From an uncultured Bacteriovoracaceae bacterium (lineage in GTDB: Bacteria; Bdellovibrionota; Bacteriovoracia; Bacteriovoracales; Bacteriovoracaceae), in NCBI GenBank assembly GCA_937931205.1, contig CALHBF010000001.1, positions 124,001 to 188,000 on the forward strand: a DNA stretch of 64,000 bases, written 5' to 3'. The stretch's first letter is position 1. Every line of letters begins with the position of its first letter. Below the pieces are notes generated by a model. That model was not told the DNA's origin, made no database searches, and saw only the letters and a list, made by a program, of their open reading frames with translations. Below, one piece after another: positions 42,489-52,243 of the stretch. Both the position numbers and the translations under genes were made by a program.

Positions 42489-43157
42489 ATGAGAATCTTA
42501 ATTGTAGAAGACGAACAAAAAATAGCTCAATTTACCTCTAACATTCTTAAAGAGATGGCCTATGCCACGGATATAGCTCCGACCGGCAATGAAGCACGAG
42601 ATCTCTTTGAACTCATCGAATATGATCTGGTTATACTCGATCTTATGCTTCCTGACATCAACGGAATTTCCCTCTGTAAAACATTCAAAGAAATGAGGCC
42701 AAATAGGCCAGTTTTAATGCTTACTACTCTCAGTGAAATTCACGATAAAGTCCGTGGACTTGATTCCGGTGCCGATGATTACATGACTAAGCCCTTTCAT
42801 ACGGAAGAATTTACAGCAAGAGTAAGGGCCCTTCTTCGTAGAAATCAAGATAGCACTCTTACTCTCGAATGTGCTGATCTTCAGCTGGATTTGGTGAAAA
42901 GACAGGCCTTTAGAAACAATGAGACTATTAAGCTTACCACCAAGGAATACGCCCTACTGGAATACTTAATGAGAAATCAGGGACGCCCACTGTCTCGTGT
43001 ACAAATCTCACAACATGTATGGGACCTGCATTTTGATCCAGAATCAAATATCGTTGATGCCTACATCAAACAATTAAGAAAAAAAATTGACCATAACAGC
43101 CCTAAGAAACTAATTAAAACAATTATTGGGCATGGCTACACCATCAATGAAGAATAA
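42489..43157 (+). CDS. OmpR/PhoB-family response regulator
   Basis: The product is 222 aa. The receiver (1-115) has acidic pair Glu7/Asp8, phosphoacceptor Asp51 and Lys101. A winged-helix DNA-binding domain (about 125-220) has TTKEYALLEYLMRNQGRP and the SNIVDAYIKQLRKKID recognition region. Its neighbours are the SulP and DAB genes, so it probably controls inorganic-carbon uptake. The kinase gene overlaps its 3' end. Confidence 0.95.
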   Translation: MRILIVEDEQKIAQFTSNILKEMAYATDIAPTGNEARDLFELIEYDLVILDLMLPDINGISLCKTFKEMRPNRPVLMLTTLSEIHDKVRGLDSGADDYMTKPFHTEEFTARVRALLRRNQDSTLTLECADLQLDLVKRQAFRNNETIKLTTKEYALLEYLMRNQGRPLSRVQISQHVWDLHFDPESNIVDAYIKQLRKKIDHNSPKKLIKTIIGHGYTINEE

Positions 43158-44802
43158 AAACCAACCCCTTAACTTTAAGCGAGTTATTATCTTCGCAGGC
43201 CTGCTATTTATTCTGGCCCTGATTATCAACCTCTTATCTTTTAAAATTAAAAAAGATGAAAGAAAATCTCAATTAGTTATCGACGCCATTCAATCTCACG
43301 AATTTCTCTCGGGCGAACTTTATCATGTGATTTATGGCCTTGAGGGAGACTTTTCATTCTTTGAAAAGAGCATCTCAAAAGTTATAAAAAAAAGATCTCC
43401 AGGAGATGTGAATACTCTTCTTGATTTCCTCGACACTCACCCCCACTACTTCAAGGTCCGTCTCATTGATTTGCAAGGGAGGGAAATTTTCAAGCTTCTT
43501 CCAGATAGCAATACCCAGAAGTATTTTGAAGAAAAAAACTTTTTTGATCTCTCCGATCAACACTATTTTGACGAGCTTAAGAATGTAGAAAAGAATGTAT
43601 TCTATTTTTCATCAATGGATGCCAATGTTATTGACGGAAAAGTTGAAACACCGATTCGACCAACCATTCGCGTGGCCAAAAGAGTTGTCAGAGAAAATGG
43701 AGAAGAAAATATTCTCATTGCCAATATTGATGGCCGAAAAATCCTAGAACTTTTTGAAGAAGCTTCAAATGATCAATCTATCAATAAAGTTCTTATCGAC
43801 TCTACTGGAAAATATATTGCAAGTTTCCCAGAACTTCCTATTGATCGCTACACGCTTAATAAGGCAAGCATTGACGGCACAATCATCAAAAGCCTGCAAC
43901 GTGGGGTCGATTTTGAGAATGTCATTGAGAATAATAATAAAATCTATGTTTACACCAAGCTTCCTCTACCAAAGAGTAAGGAAAGCTGGTTTCTTATTAC
44001 TGAAGTTCCTCTCTCATGGTTCAATGGTCTCTTAAAAACTCATTTCCTCAATTGGTTCTTCTGGGAATCCATTTTGATTTTCTTACTTTCCCTTTGGTTT
44101 TGGAGAGATGAGAAGAAAAGACATCGTGAAGAAGTTGTGCAAGTTCTCTTAAATGAGCGCAGTGAATTTATTCAAAACGTCTCACACCAACTTAAAACCC
44201 CACTCACCATTATCTATAATGATCTCGTCAGCAATGAAAAATTTGAGTTAAAGAAAAACGATATCACCCGCGAAGTACAGCATCTCATCAAAGTGGTTGA
44301 AAACCTCCTCCTCCTTTCTCAAATTGATGCTCTCAAAGTGCTGCCGATGAAGAGGGAAAACACTTTTGAAGTGTTAAGTGAATCGATTGACCTTATTGCC
44401 CTCAAGGCGCGAGAGAAAAAGGTTTCTATTAAAGTGAACCTTGATGAGCAGCTCATTGATCATCTTTATCTCTTGGAGAGATTCTCTCTGCCTGAGCTTT
44501 TAAAGTCGGCCTTCGTCAATATCTTGGATAATGCTGTGGATTTTAGTCCTGAAGGAGGATCAATTGAAATTGATATCAGCTACAAAAATGATCACACCAT
44601 TATTAAAATCCAGGATCACGGGCCAGGTGTAAATCCGCAATTTGCTCCCCATATTTTTGCTCGCTTTGCCAGAGATCGGGCCAATGAACGTAAAGGTTCG
44701 GGCCTAGGGCTGGCCATTTCAAAAAAGATCATTGATCTGCATGAAGGAAAAATTGAGCTGGTTAAAAGCAATGACGGTACTTGTTTTCAGATTTCTCTCT
44801 AA
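43147..44802 (+). CDS. Sensor histidine kinase with periplasmic sensor domain
   Basis: The product is 551 aa from an ATG at 43147 (a second in-frame ATG lies at 43132; neither has a good ribosome site). A first transmembrane helix (about 12-33) is followed by a double-Cache-like periplasmic domain (about 35-295), then a second helix (about 301-318). HisKA has NVSHQLKTPL (His347). HATPase has NILDNAVDFS, G1 DHGPGVNP and G2 GSGLGLA. It is the partner of the adjacent OmpR-type regulator. The signal could be CO2, bicarbonate, pH or another periplasmic ligand; none is shown. Confidence 0.93.
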   Translation: MKNKNQPLNFKRVIIFAGLLFILALIINLLSFKIKKDERKSQLVIDAIQSHEFLSGELYHVIYGLEGDFSFFEKSISKVIKKRSPGDVNTLLDFLDTHPHYFKVRLIDLQGREIFKLLPDSNTQKYFEEKNFFDLSDQHYFDELKNVEKNVFYFSSMDANVIDGKVETPIRPTIRVAKRVVRENGEENILIANIDGRKILELFEEASNDQSINKVLIDSTGKYIASFPELPIDRYTLNKASIDGTIIKSLQRGVDFENVIENNNKIYVYTKLPLPKSKESWFLITEVPLSWFNGLLKTHFLNWFFWESILIFLLSLWFWRDEKKRHREEVVQVLLNERSEFIQNVSHQLKTPLTIIYNDLVSNEKFELKKNDITREVQHLIKVVENLLLLSQIDALKVLPMKRENTFEVLSESIDLIALKAREKKVSIKVNLDEQLIDHLYLLERFSLPELLKSAFVNILDNAVDFSPEGGSIEIDISYKNDHTIIKIQDHGPGVNPQFAPHIFARFARDRANERKGSGLGLAISKKIIDLHEGKIELVKSNDGTCFQISL

Positions 44803-44806
44803 AATA

Positions 44807-44831
44807 AAGACCCTCTTAAAAAGAGGGTCTT
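44807..44831. terminator. Shared hairpin between the kinase and dabB
   Basis: AAGACCCTCTT (44807-44817) and AAGAGGGTCTT (44821-44831) form a perfect 11-bp stem with a three-base loop. On the minus strand a T-rich tail (TTATTTT) follows, so it should end the DAB operon; it may also end the kinase transcript. The dabB stop lies in the stem. Confidence 0.75.
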
Positions 44832-46615
44832 CCCATAAAGATTCGTGTGTACATTTTACTAAGAATAATGCCGATCATCATCATCACCAATAAGGTCAGA
44901 ACAGCTAAAATGGGTTGATGTTCAACAAGTATTTCCAAAAGGATATCTTCAGAGACAAAAGCGGAAGATATCGGCATTCCTGAAATTACTAAGAACGAAA
45001 TAAAGAAAGAATTTGCCAGCAGGGAGTGTTTTGTTCCTTCCCCATGGTAGTAGCGTAAATCTTTTGAACGAAAGAAAAAAGAAACTCCCACAATAACCAG
45101 CATTGCCGGCACAACCGGAAGCAAGTAGTCCGCAATGATTTCTAAACTGTGATCATGAATTTTACTGAAGCTGATTAAAATTCCTATAAGAGAAATCATG
45201 ATATCCATGCTCATCAGGAAAGAAGAACGGTGATAAAACATACTTCTTAAAATCAAAAGGAATGAGAACACTGAGAGATAATAATAACTTCCTGTAACAT
45301 TCCAAAAAGCAAAAAGAGCAATCAGAGCACTCAGGATAAATCCGGTTTGTCTTCCTCCGACCAGCACTTTTAGAATGATAATCATCTTTTTCCAGTGAAA
45401 GAAGTTCATCCCACGCCCTGAAATATCCATTCCAAAGTCCAGTGAAGTGAAAAGATAAAGTGTGCTTCTCCATTTTTCAGATAAATTCTCTGTGAATGTT
45501 TTCCTCTTCTCGATTTTTGAGATCACTTTTTTATTATTGCTTAGCTCGGAGCTGGCCACGATTGAAGGAGATATTAGCATCTCAAAACAGCGATAGATGG
45601 CGTGAAGAATCATATAAACAAACACTACATCTTTAAACCCTAACCCCATCAGCACATACATCACACCCAAATGACTGGTGATAGCATAGGCCATGCGCCC
45701 TTTAATATTTGTCTGAACTTTCTTTTGAAGAAAAGAAAGAATGAAGGTAAGAACCCCTGTCCCAATTACAAGTGACTTGGCAGGAAAACTTGAATCCCAG
45801 ACTACCTGAGTTCTAATCAGAAGAAGCAGGCCCGCATGAATTGAGAGTGCTCCATAAAAGATAGCACTTGATGGAGTTGGCCCTTCCATTGCCTTCGCTG
45901 GCCAGTTATAAAATGGAAACTGTGCTGACTTCCCAAGGGAAGCAATCACTACACAGAAAGAAAAAATCAGAAATGCCAGGGAGTGATATTCCTGTACCTG
46001 ATGTGCACTCATTTCATTGAGGATAGAAAAGGTTGTCGCCTCTTTCCACATCACATGCCCAAGGACGGCACTTGAGAGAAGTCCGATATCACAGATGCGG
46101 TAAATAGAATAAATTCTCCAAGCATTGTTCACTGAACGAATATGAGACCGATAAAAGCTAATCAAGAGGAATGAGGACATTCCTACGATTTCCCAACCGG
46201 CAAAAAAGAGATCAAGATGTCCTGCTATGGAGAGAAGAGATAGACCAAAAATAAAGAAAAGGATCACCGAGAAATAACGCTGATACCCTACTTCTAAATG
46301 AAGATAGCTGTGGGAAAATTTAATGACAACTAATCCTAGGATAATTGTCAGTAACAAATAAGAGAGCCCATAAATATCAACCCAGAACAGCAGTGGAAAA
46401 GAGTGATGGGAAATAGTGATACTTGAGAGAGCTATTTCAAAAGGATTGAATCCTTGATCTTGCAGCATCACAAATAAAAAGATTCCCCCAAAAAGACTCG
46501 TTACAAGGGTCGTTAAGGTTAAGTAAGAAACAAACTTCTCAGAGAACTTCCATGGGAGAGCAAGAAAAAGTCCACTCAATAACGGTAATGCCAGACACAG
46601 TAGACTTATTTCCAT
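44816..46615 (-). CDS. dabB: DabB-type (NuoL-like) proton-conducting subunit of the DAB inorganic-carbon pump
   Basis: The product is 599 aa with about 14 membrane segments, an antiporter-like (Proton_antipo_M) protein. GWEIVGMSSFLLISFY and the LGKSAQFPFYNWPAKAMEGP block (cut) match NuoL-type signatures. GPTPSSAIFYGALSIH follows. In DAB systems the NuoL-like subunit couples an ion gradient to the zinc subunit DabA, which lies directly upstream with a ten-base overlap and GGAGG before this ATG. No other NADH dehydrogenase genes are nearby. Confidence 0.88.
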   Translation of the reverse strand: MEISLLCLALPLLSGLFLALPWKFSEKFVSYLTLTTLVTSLFGGIFLFVMLQDQGFNPFEIALSSITISHHSFPLLFWVDIYGLSYLLLTIILGLVVIKFSHSYLHLEVGYQRYFSVILFFIFGLSLLSIAGHLDLFFAGWEIVGMSSFLLISFYRSHIRSVNNAWRIYSIYRICDIGLLSSAVLGHVMWKEATTFSILNEMSAHQVQEYHSLAFLIFSFCVVIASLGKSAQFPFYNWPAKAMEGPTPSSAIFYGALSIHAGLLLLIRTQVVWDSSFPAKSLVIGTGVLTFILSFLQKKVQTNIKGRMAYAITSHLGVMYVLMGLGFKDVVFVYMILHAIYRCFEMLISPSIVASSELSNNKKVISKIEKRKTFTENLSEKWRSTLYLFTSLDFGMDISGRGMNFFHWKKMIIILKVLVGGRQTGFILSALIALFAFWNVTGSYYYLSVFSFLLILRSMFYHRSSFLMSMDIMISLIGILISFSKIHDHSLEIIADYLLPVVPAMLVIVGVSFFFRSKDLRYYHGEGTKHSLLANSFFISFLVISGMPISSAFVSEDILLEILVEHQPILAVLTLLVMMMIGIILSKMYTRIFMGRPSF

Positions 46616-48921
46616 AAGTCCTCCATTTGATTAATTTTTTTCATTTGCCCATCCACAAAAAGATGAAGACCCTCTTTACCTTCTTCAAAAGCCGCATAAT
46701 AGATCCAGCTATTGGAAATAATTTGATAGAGTCCGGCGTGATCTTTTACTGCTTTCAAAGCGAGTTCGGGAGTTTGCTCAACGAGGATAAAAATCCTTGT
46801 AGGTCTGTTCTGATCAATCATTTGATGAGGCAAACCAAACCGAAGATCACTCTCTGTCCCATGACTGACACCAAAGTGCCCGACTACGTTTTGAGGAAGC
46901 TTAGATCCTGCTCCCAAACGCTGGTTATCAACGCTTGAAAAATAATAATCGAGATTAATTCCTGAAGTGACAGGTATCACAGCACTTAAACTTGTTGTTA
47001 GGATACTCGCATCAGGATCAATCCTTGGATCATAAGACTGAAAGAAGGCCGCACGGTTAACATCAATGTGCTTAAAATGCTCTCTTCTTCCTACAATTGA
47101 ATAAGAAACATTCGTATGCCCTAATTCTGGACGAGGCTGAAAAAAAGACATTGATCTAAAACGTGTCTCCTTAATTCCTTTATAAGTTTTAAAACTAAAC
47201 TGCTCGCTTCGTTTGAGAGCATGAAGTTTTATGGCTTCACTAAATTTTGTTTTAAAAGATTGAAACTTTTCTTTTAAGTGTTGAGGAAGTTTGGAAGTAT
47301 CAAATAATTTTAAAAGATCCATCGTGGTATCATGGAAAGCTGGTTGAAAATAAGTTCTCTCACTAATAGTAAATTGATATTTTTCTTGAATCAGCTCTCG
47401 AACGATTGGATGATTGGCCAAGGTACAAAAAACTCGAGAATTAACTTCACCTGAGCGTCCAGAGCAGGCCCCACATCCGTATGACGTGAAGTATGGGTTA
47501 TTGGCACTGGTTGAGCCATGTCCAACAATAACCACCAGCTCTGAAAGGTTAAGTAGTCCAATTAACTGCAGTTGAGCATAAACAAGATCAGCAGCTTCAT
47601 GAAATGTATAGCCAGGTTTCAATCCCGAGACGAGCGTCAGATCATCATCACTTCGAAAAATACTTAAAGTAGAATCGACTTCTATTTCTTCGATCGGAGA
47701 CAATTTCTTATTCCATAATGGAAAAAAAAGTTCTCTGACATACTCAAAGGGACTTTTCCCTTTTAATTTACTCTTAGAAACCTCTCGAATAATGTACTGA
47801 GGATTTGCTGGGGCTGGGCAATGTTTTTTGGAAAAAGCATTATCTGAGTGATGATACATCATCAGGATTCCATAATGTCCTGCCGTTCCCCATGTCTCAA
47901 GATCAGGATCTAATCTTTCGGCCATCGCTCGCAGAGGAGATTCTCGATCATCCATACAGAAGACTGCCTGATAAGCTGGAGTTGTCCCTCTTTTTTTGGC
48001 TTCTTTTGTTTTTAGATCAATGAGGAATTCATCAAAGATTTGTTCTTCATAAATTTCCTGACAAGCTCTCAGGATTTCGAAGTCAAAATCAACTAATCCT
48101 TGCGTCCTGCTGCTTGATTGGAAGTCAGGTATGATTCTTTTTGAATTGGAATGTTTAATCCATGAGTATTCAATTAAAAATTTTACGGCAATAAAGTCAA
48201 TAAGACTGATCGATCTTCTAAAAGAAAGAAGTTCAGGATTCTCCTGAACTGTGAAAATTAATCCGGTCCATCCTCTGAGAGTCATAATGGATTCTTTAAT
48301 ATATTCGCTCTGAAACTCCGATACCGGACATAGTTCTGGAAGAAGCTTATTGACCATTTCCTGAGCTGATAAATCGAGAAGCCCCTCTAGCCTTTGTCTC
48401 TTAAAAGGGGCCGGCAAGATAGCAGAGTTACGCAGAAGATTGCGAATCACCTCATAAAAAGATAATTGATGAGCATTGGGCATTTCCCACTCACCAATTC
48501 CTTGATCCAGATAATGTGATAACCACTTAATAAGAATACTATCGGTCATCTCCGTAATATTCACTTTAAGCACCTTGTTCCATGCCTCATGCAGTGGGGC
48601 CAGACGAAAATCATGATGAAGGAAATGGATACTACCAGAGAATAACTTCTCCATTCCTTCCTCTGCTCTATTTTTCAATCGAAGTTCAAGGCGCTTCTTC
48701 AACTTCTCTTTTAGATGAGGTTTTTCAGAGAATGTCTTCAAATAGAAATCAACCTTATTAAAAGGGTAAGCTTCTAGTTTTCGACTAATATTTTTTAAGG
48801 CATTCCAATAATCCTGATCTTGATAACGAAGAAGAAGATTAAGGTGAACAAATTCTTTAATGGGTCTAATGATCGGTAAATCCTCGGCAAGAGAATTGAG
48901 ATATTTCAAATCAATCAGCAT
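46606..48921 (-). CDS. dabA: DabA (DUF2309) zinc subunit of the DAB inorganic-carbon pump
   Basis: The product is 771 aa, close to characterised DabA proteins (about 830). The beta-carbonic-anhydrase-like zinc site is present: FCMDDRESP gives Cys322 and Asp324, VIVGHGSTS gives His468, and YGCGACSGRS gives Cys483. These spacings (C-x-D; H then C fifteen residues later) match the zinc ligands described for Halothiobacillus DabA. It should convert CO2 to bicarbonate in one direction, coupled to ion flow through DabB. A DAB system in a probably heterotrophic bacterium would supply bicarbonate for carboxylations. Confidence 0.92.
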   Translation of the reverse strand: MLIDLKYLNSLAEDLPIIRPIKEFVHLNLLLRYQDQDYWNALKNISRKLEAYPFNKVDFYLKTFSEKPHLKEKLKKRLELRLKNRAEEGMEKLFSGSIHFLHHDFRLAPLHEAWNKVLKVNITEMTDSILIKWLSHYLDQGIGEWEMPNAHQLSFYEVIRNLLRNSAILPAPFKRQRLEGLLDLSAQEMVNKLLPELCPVSEFQSEYIKESIMTLRGWTGLIFTVQENPELLSFRRSISLIDFIAVKFLIEYSWIKHSNSKRIIPDFQSSSRTQGLVDFDFEILRACQEIYEEQIFDEFLIDLKTKEAKKRGTTPAYQAVFCMDDRESPLRAMAERLDPDLETWGTAGHYGILMMYHHSDNAFSKKHCPAPANPQYIIREVSKSKLKGKSPFEYVRELFFPLWNKKLSPIEEIEVDSTLSIFRSDDDLTLVSGLKPGYTFHEAADLVYAQLQLIGLLNLSELVVIVGHGSTSANNPYFTSYGCGACSGRSGEVNSRVFCTLANHPIVRELIQEKYQFTISERTYFQPAFHDTTMDLLKLFDTSKLPQHLKEKFQSFKTKFSEAIKLHALKRSEQFSFKTYKGIKETRFRSMSFFQPRPELGHTNVSYSIVGRREHFKHIDVNRAAFFQSYDPRIDPDASILTTSLSAVIPVTSGINLDYYFSSVDNQRLGAGSKLPQNVVGHFGVSHGTESDLRFGLPHQMIDQNRPTRIFILVEQTPELALKAVKDHAGLYQIISNSWIYYAAFEEGKEGLHLFVDGQMKKINQMEDLWK

Positions 48922-48976
48922 AATGACCGCTCTTTTTTAAGCGTAAGTATTTAAAAACTATTATACAGCGAATTGA

Positions 48977-49261
48977 TTATGGCGGAGGAAGATTGTAGCG
49001 TTCAGTAAAATGGTGCGAGGGAGAAAAGATATTAAGACAAAGAAGACCTAGTAAAATAAGGGCCGGGTTACGAAAGACATGAGCATCATGGGGTTCAATC
49101 ACAAACAAACTGAGAGTGTTTTCCCAAACTTCTTGAATTGAATCGGTAAGGTAGTAATCTTGATGATCTTCGATAATTGTTGAAAAGATTTTTGGGACTA
49201 GGCTCAAAACAAAAACAGCAAATAGAATAGCAAACATTTGTCGAGACATCTTTAGCGCCAC
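48977..49261 (-). CDS. Small membrane protein, unknown
   Basis: The product is 94 aa. Two hydrophobic segments (about 9-27 and 65-79) flank a polar loop (EDHQDYYLTDSIQEVW). The GTG at 49261 has GGGG ten bases upstream. No family is recognised. It lies alone between metG and dabA. Confidence 0.5.
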   Translation of the reverse strand: MALKMSRQMFAILFAVFVLSLVPKIFSTIIEDHQDYYLTDSIQEVWENTLSLFVIEPHDAHVFRNPALILLGLLCLNIFSPSHHFTERYNLPPP

Positions 49262-49337
49262 AACAATCCCCTTGATGCCCTTATCCTGACACCTAATCGG
49301 GAGAAAAACAAGAAATAATCTTAAGAGGTAGAAAGTA

Positions 49338-49371
49338 GCTCAAAGGATGAATTTTTCTTCATCCTTTGAGC
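49338..49371 (-). terminator. Terminator of metG
   Basis: GCTCAAAGGATGAA (49338-49351) and TTCATCCTTTGAGC (49358-49371) form a perfect 14-bp stem with a six-base loop, nine bases after the metG stop. There is no strong U tract, so efficiency is uncertain. Confidence 0.7.
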
Positions 49372-49379
49372 AGAATTGA

Positions 49380-51314
49380 TCAAGTTTCTTCGGCGTTTTC
49401 AACGTGAGGAAAGTACTGAGTTTTCTCACCAATCTTATGCCCCGCTGGGATGGGAGTTCCTAATTCATCAAGAGAGAATACTGACTCTGGAAGATTAAGA
49501 GATTTACGAACTTCGTCCATAACCTTAGGAGCAAATGGATAAAGCATGATCATAAAGTTTTTCAGTACGAAGAATGAACTATAGAGCGCATCCTGACGTG
49601 CCTTTAACTCACCACGATCATCATGAGGTTTGTATTGTGAGAAGAAAGAATTCACCAGACGTGCGTAGTTTTCAATTTCAAAAAGAAGAGTTGAATACTC
49701 TGCTCTCTCCATCTGCTTTAAATACTTCTGCACCACTTTCATTGTTTCTTTATGAACTTTATCAAGCAGCTCCCCTTGAGGAACAACGCCATCAAATTTT
49801 CCATTACAAGCAGAGATCGGTTTTTCAATCGCTGCATTCATCGGTCCAGCTAAGAACTTATTTCTCTCATGGAAAGTATTGAAGTCAAAATTAGAGGCAT
49901 TCTCTGGCAGAGACAATAATGCTAAAAAGTATCTCACCTGATCTGGGTGATAATTCATCTCAGAGATTAACTGATCTCCCGTGTACTGATTTCCACGAGA
50001 CTTACTCATCTTCTCGCCTTCAATCTGAAGATGGAAGCATCCGAAAATATCAGTCATCTGGAACTCATCCGCCAGTGGAAGATGGTGCGGGTCTTTTTGA
50101 CTACCTAACCACATCGCTCCCTGCATGATGGTGTAGAAGTAAACGTTATCTTGTCCTAGGAACTGATAAACACGTCCCTCAGGATTTTTCCAGAAACGCT
50201 CATACTCACTCGGCTCTCTTCCAGCTTTTTGCAGGGCCACTTGTGAGAATGAGATCGGAGCAATTAGCGAGTCAGGCCAAACATAAAGAGTCTTACCGGC
50301 CATATCTGGATCAAGCTCCACTGGAAGTGGAATTCCCCACGATACATCACGTGTAATCGATCGGTGTCCCCAAGCTGACATCGGAGCACACTCGATGCTC
50401 TTCTCTCCAAGGAGTTTTAAACCTGTATTAAAATCAGTTTTGTTTTCAAACTGAAGCTGAACCTTCTTACCTGGAGCATATTTAAATTTATGCTTTGGAA
50501 GAGTTTCTTTCATTTCTTTGTAAGCAGCTTCAAAAGTATTGGCAAATTCAACAGAAGGAAGAATTGTTTCAATTACCTGCTGATAAACGGCCTTACGCCA
50601 TTTGTTCTGTTTCGTTTTAATCCACTCTACTAACTGATCCCCTACTGACCACATATCTAGCCACCAGTGAACAGTATCACGAAGCTCAGGAGTGCTGTCG
50701 GAAAGGGCCGAACGAGGATTTAAAAGTTCGCTTGGATCATATTGAGTACCGCACACTTCACACTCATCAGAGTATGCAGTTTCATTCGAACAATGAGGAT
50801 TTGGACATTTCCCTGTCACATTTCGGTCTTGTAAGAAACGATTGATCTTAGGATCAAACCACTGCTTGGTTGTTTTTTTCTCAAGCATGCCGTTCTTATA
50901 AATTTTTGTGAAAAACTCTTGCGATAATTTCGAATGAATCGGAAAAGTATCAGGACGTGAAGTACCAGAGTAAACGTTTAAAGATACTCCATAATTCTTC
51001 AGCGTCTCTTCTTGTTTATCATGAATCTCATCAATAAATTCACGAACAGACTTTCCTGCTTTGAGAGCAGCAACTTCAGAGGTAGAGCCATGATCGTCTG
51101 TTCCGCAAACATAGAGAACATTATCACTTCCAATCATCATTCTCATATAGCGCGCTAAAATATCCGCAGGCACATGAGCTCCGGCCAAGTGACCAATGTG
51201 GAGCGGTCCATTGGCATAAGGCATTCCTGCCGTCACCACAGCTGTCTTAGGGCGAGCTAGACGATCGAGTAAATCTTTAACATTTTGAGGTGGGGTAAAA
51301 ACTGGTTTATTCAT
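49380..51314 (-). CDS. metG: Methionyl-tRNA synthetase
   Basis: The product is 644 aa. HIGH motif at 39-42, zinc knuckles CPNPHC and CEVCG, and KMSKS in GEKMSKSRGNQY. It charges tRNA-Met. The C-terminal EMAP/tRNA-binding domain of some MetG proteins is not evident, so it is the shorter type. The ATG at 51314 directly follows a 12-bp hairpin and has no Shine-Dalgarno sequence immediately before it. Confidence 0.97.
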   Translation of the reverse strand: MNKPVFTPPQNVKDLLDRLARPKTAVVTAGMPYANGPLHIGHLAGAHVPADILARYMRMMIGSDNVLYVCGTDDHGSTSEVAALKAGKSVREFIDEIHDKQEETLKNYGVSLNVYSGTSRPDTFPIHSKLSQEFFTKIYKNGMLEKKTTKQWFDPKINRFLQDRNVTGKCPNPHCSNETAYSDECEVCGTQYDPSELLNPRSALSDSTPELRDTVHWWLDMWSVGDQLVEWIKTKQNKWRKAVYQQVIETILPSVEFANTFEAAYKEMKETLPKHKFKYAPGKKVQLQFENKTDFNTGLKLLGEKSIECAPMSAWGHRSITRDVSWGIPLPVELDPDMAGKTLYVWPDSLIAPISFSQVALQKAGREPSEYERFWKNPEGRVYQFLGQDNVYFYTIMQGAMWLGSQKDPHHLPLADEFQMTDIFGCFHLQIEGEKMSKSRGNQYTGDQLISEMNYHPDQVRYFLALLSLPENASNFDFNTFHERNKFLAGPMNAAIEKPISACNGKFDGVVPQGELLDKVHKETMKVVQKYLKQMERAEYSTLLFEIENYARLVNSFFSQYKPHDDRGELKARQDALYSSFFVLKNFMIMLYPFAPKVMDEVRKSLNLPESVFSLDELGTPIPAGHKIGEKTQYFPHVENAEET

Positions 51315-51345
51315 AGGAGTAGTATAGTAAAATTATACTACTCCT
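51315..51345 (-). promoter_or_regulatory. 12-bp hairpin abutting the metG start codon
   Basis: AGGAGTAGTATA (51315-51326) and TATACTACTCCT (51334-51345) are perfect complements with a seven-base loop. On the mRNA the stem ends directly before AUG, and the only AGGAG lies in its 5' arm, paired with CUCCU. It has no trailing U tract, so it is not a simple terminator. Confidence 0.65.
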
Positions 51346-51354
51346 TCCATGAAA

Positions 51355-51969
51355 TTATTCTACCAAGGAGTTAGTAATAGTCACGTATGTTTCTTCACCT
51401 TCATTCGGTGTCTCCGCACTGGAAGGAGCCAGAAAGTCCTGACCTCGAGGAAGAACAACATCACTATCAGTAAGAGTGAGATCTAACTCAATACGCCAGT
51501 ATTCCTTCTGCTCATTACTAATTGAAGTTAAATTACTATTATAAGCATCAAAATGTCCTATACGAGGATCAGGATCGTGAGAGTCAACGGTCAGCTCAAT
51601 CTTAATATGCCCATCCTCCAAAATGACGGCCTTATCAAGACGAAAATTGACATCATACCCATTGCTGATGAAGTCATTATTTTCGCAAGCCACAGAATCA
51701 GGGAAAGTGAGAAATCGAAGCTTAAGATTCATATTAGCTCCCATGCCATCACCCCCATACACTCGAGTACGATAATAAGTTCCACCTATTTCTGTACAGA
51801 TTCCTGTTTTGTTAAAGCGATTAACAATTAGTCCTTTCACATCAATTCCCGAAATATCAGCACCACCACCATCTGTCGTGTTACCAGCATTATTCACGGT
51901 TTTGGTCTCCTCTGAATTACAGGAAGAAAAGATGAACATCGCGAGAACAAGAAGCACTGCAGTTTTCAT
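51355..51969 (-). CDS. Secreted lipoprotein, unknown
   Basis: The product is 204 aa from the ATG at 51969 (an upstream in-frame start lacks a signal). Signal and lipobox MFIFSSC put the lipidated Cys at residue 17. A Gly/Asn/Thr-rich linker (NNAGNTTDGGG) leads to a beta-rich domain. No family is recognised. Its stop is 10 bases from the metG-start hairpin on the same strand, so it could share a transcript with metG. Confidence 0.7.
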   Translation of the reverse strand: MKTAVLLVLAMFIFSSCNSEETKTVNNAGNTTDGGGADISGIDVKGLIVNRFNKTGICTEIGGTYYRTRVYGGDGMGANMNLKLRFLTFPDSVACENNDFISNGYDVNFRLDKAVILEDGHIKIELTVDSHDPDPRIGHFDAYNSNLTSISNEQKEYWRIELDLTLTDSDVVLPRGQDFLAPSSAETPNEGEETYVTITNSLVE

Positions 51970-52243
51970 ATCTAGATTGCCTTTTGCAGCCTTAAACTGC
52001 GGTGTAAGATCAAGTTTTTCACTCAATTACTCTTCGTCAAATCTTAAGAAAGCTTTAAACCATCCTTCATTTTAAATTTAAAGCAAATGTTTCAGACTTT
52101 ATTCCTTAAGGCATACAGAATGCAGCTAATCGATCTAACTACTTGAAAACTATAGAAATCAACTCTTATCAGGTGTTGAATTTCAGGTTTCCTAAGCCGA
52201 ACAAATAAGCTATATATCAAGCTTATCTTAAGGAGTTCTTTTT

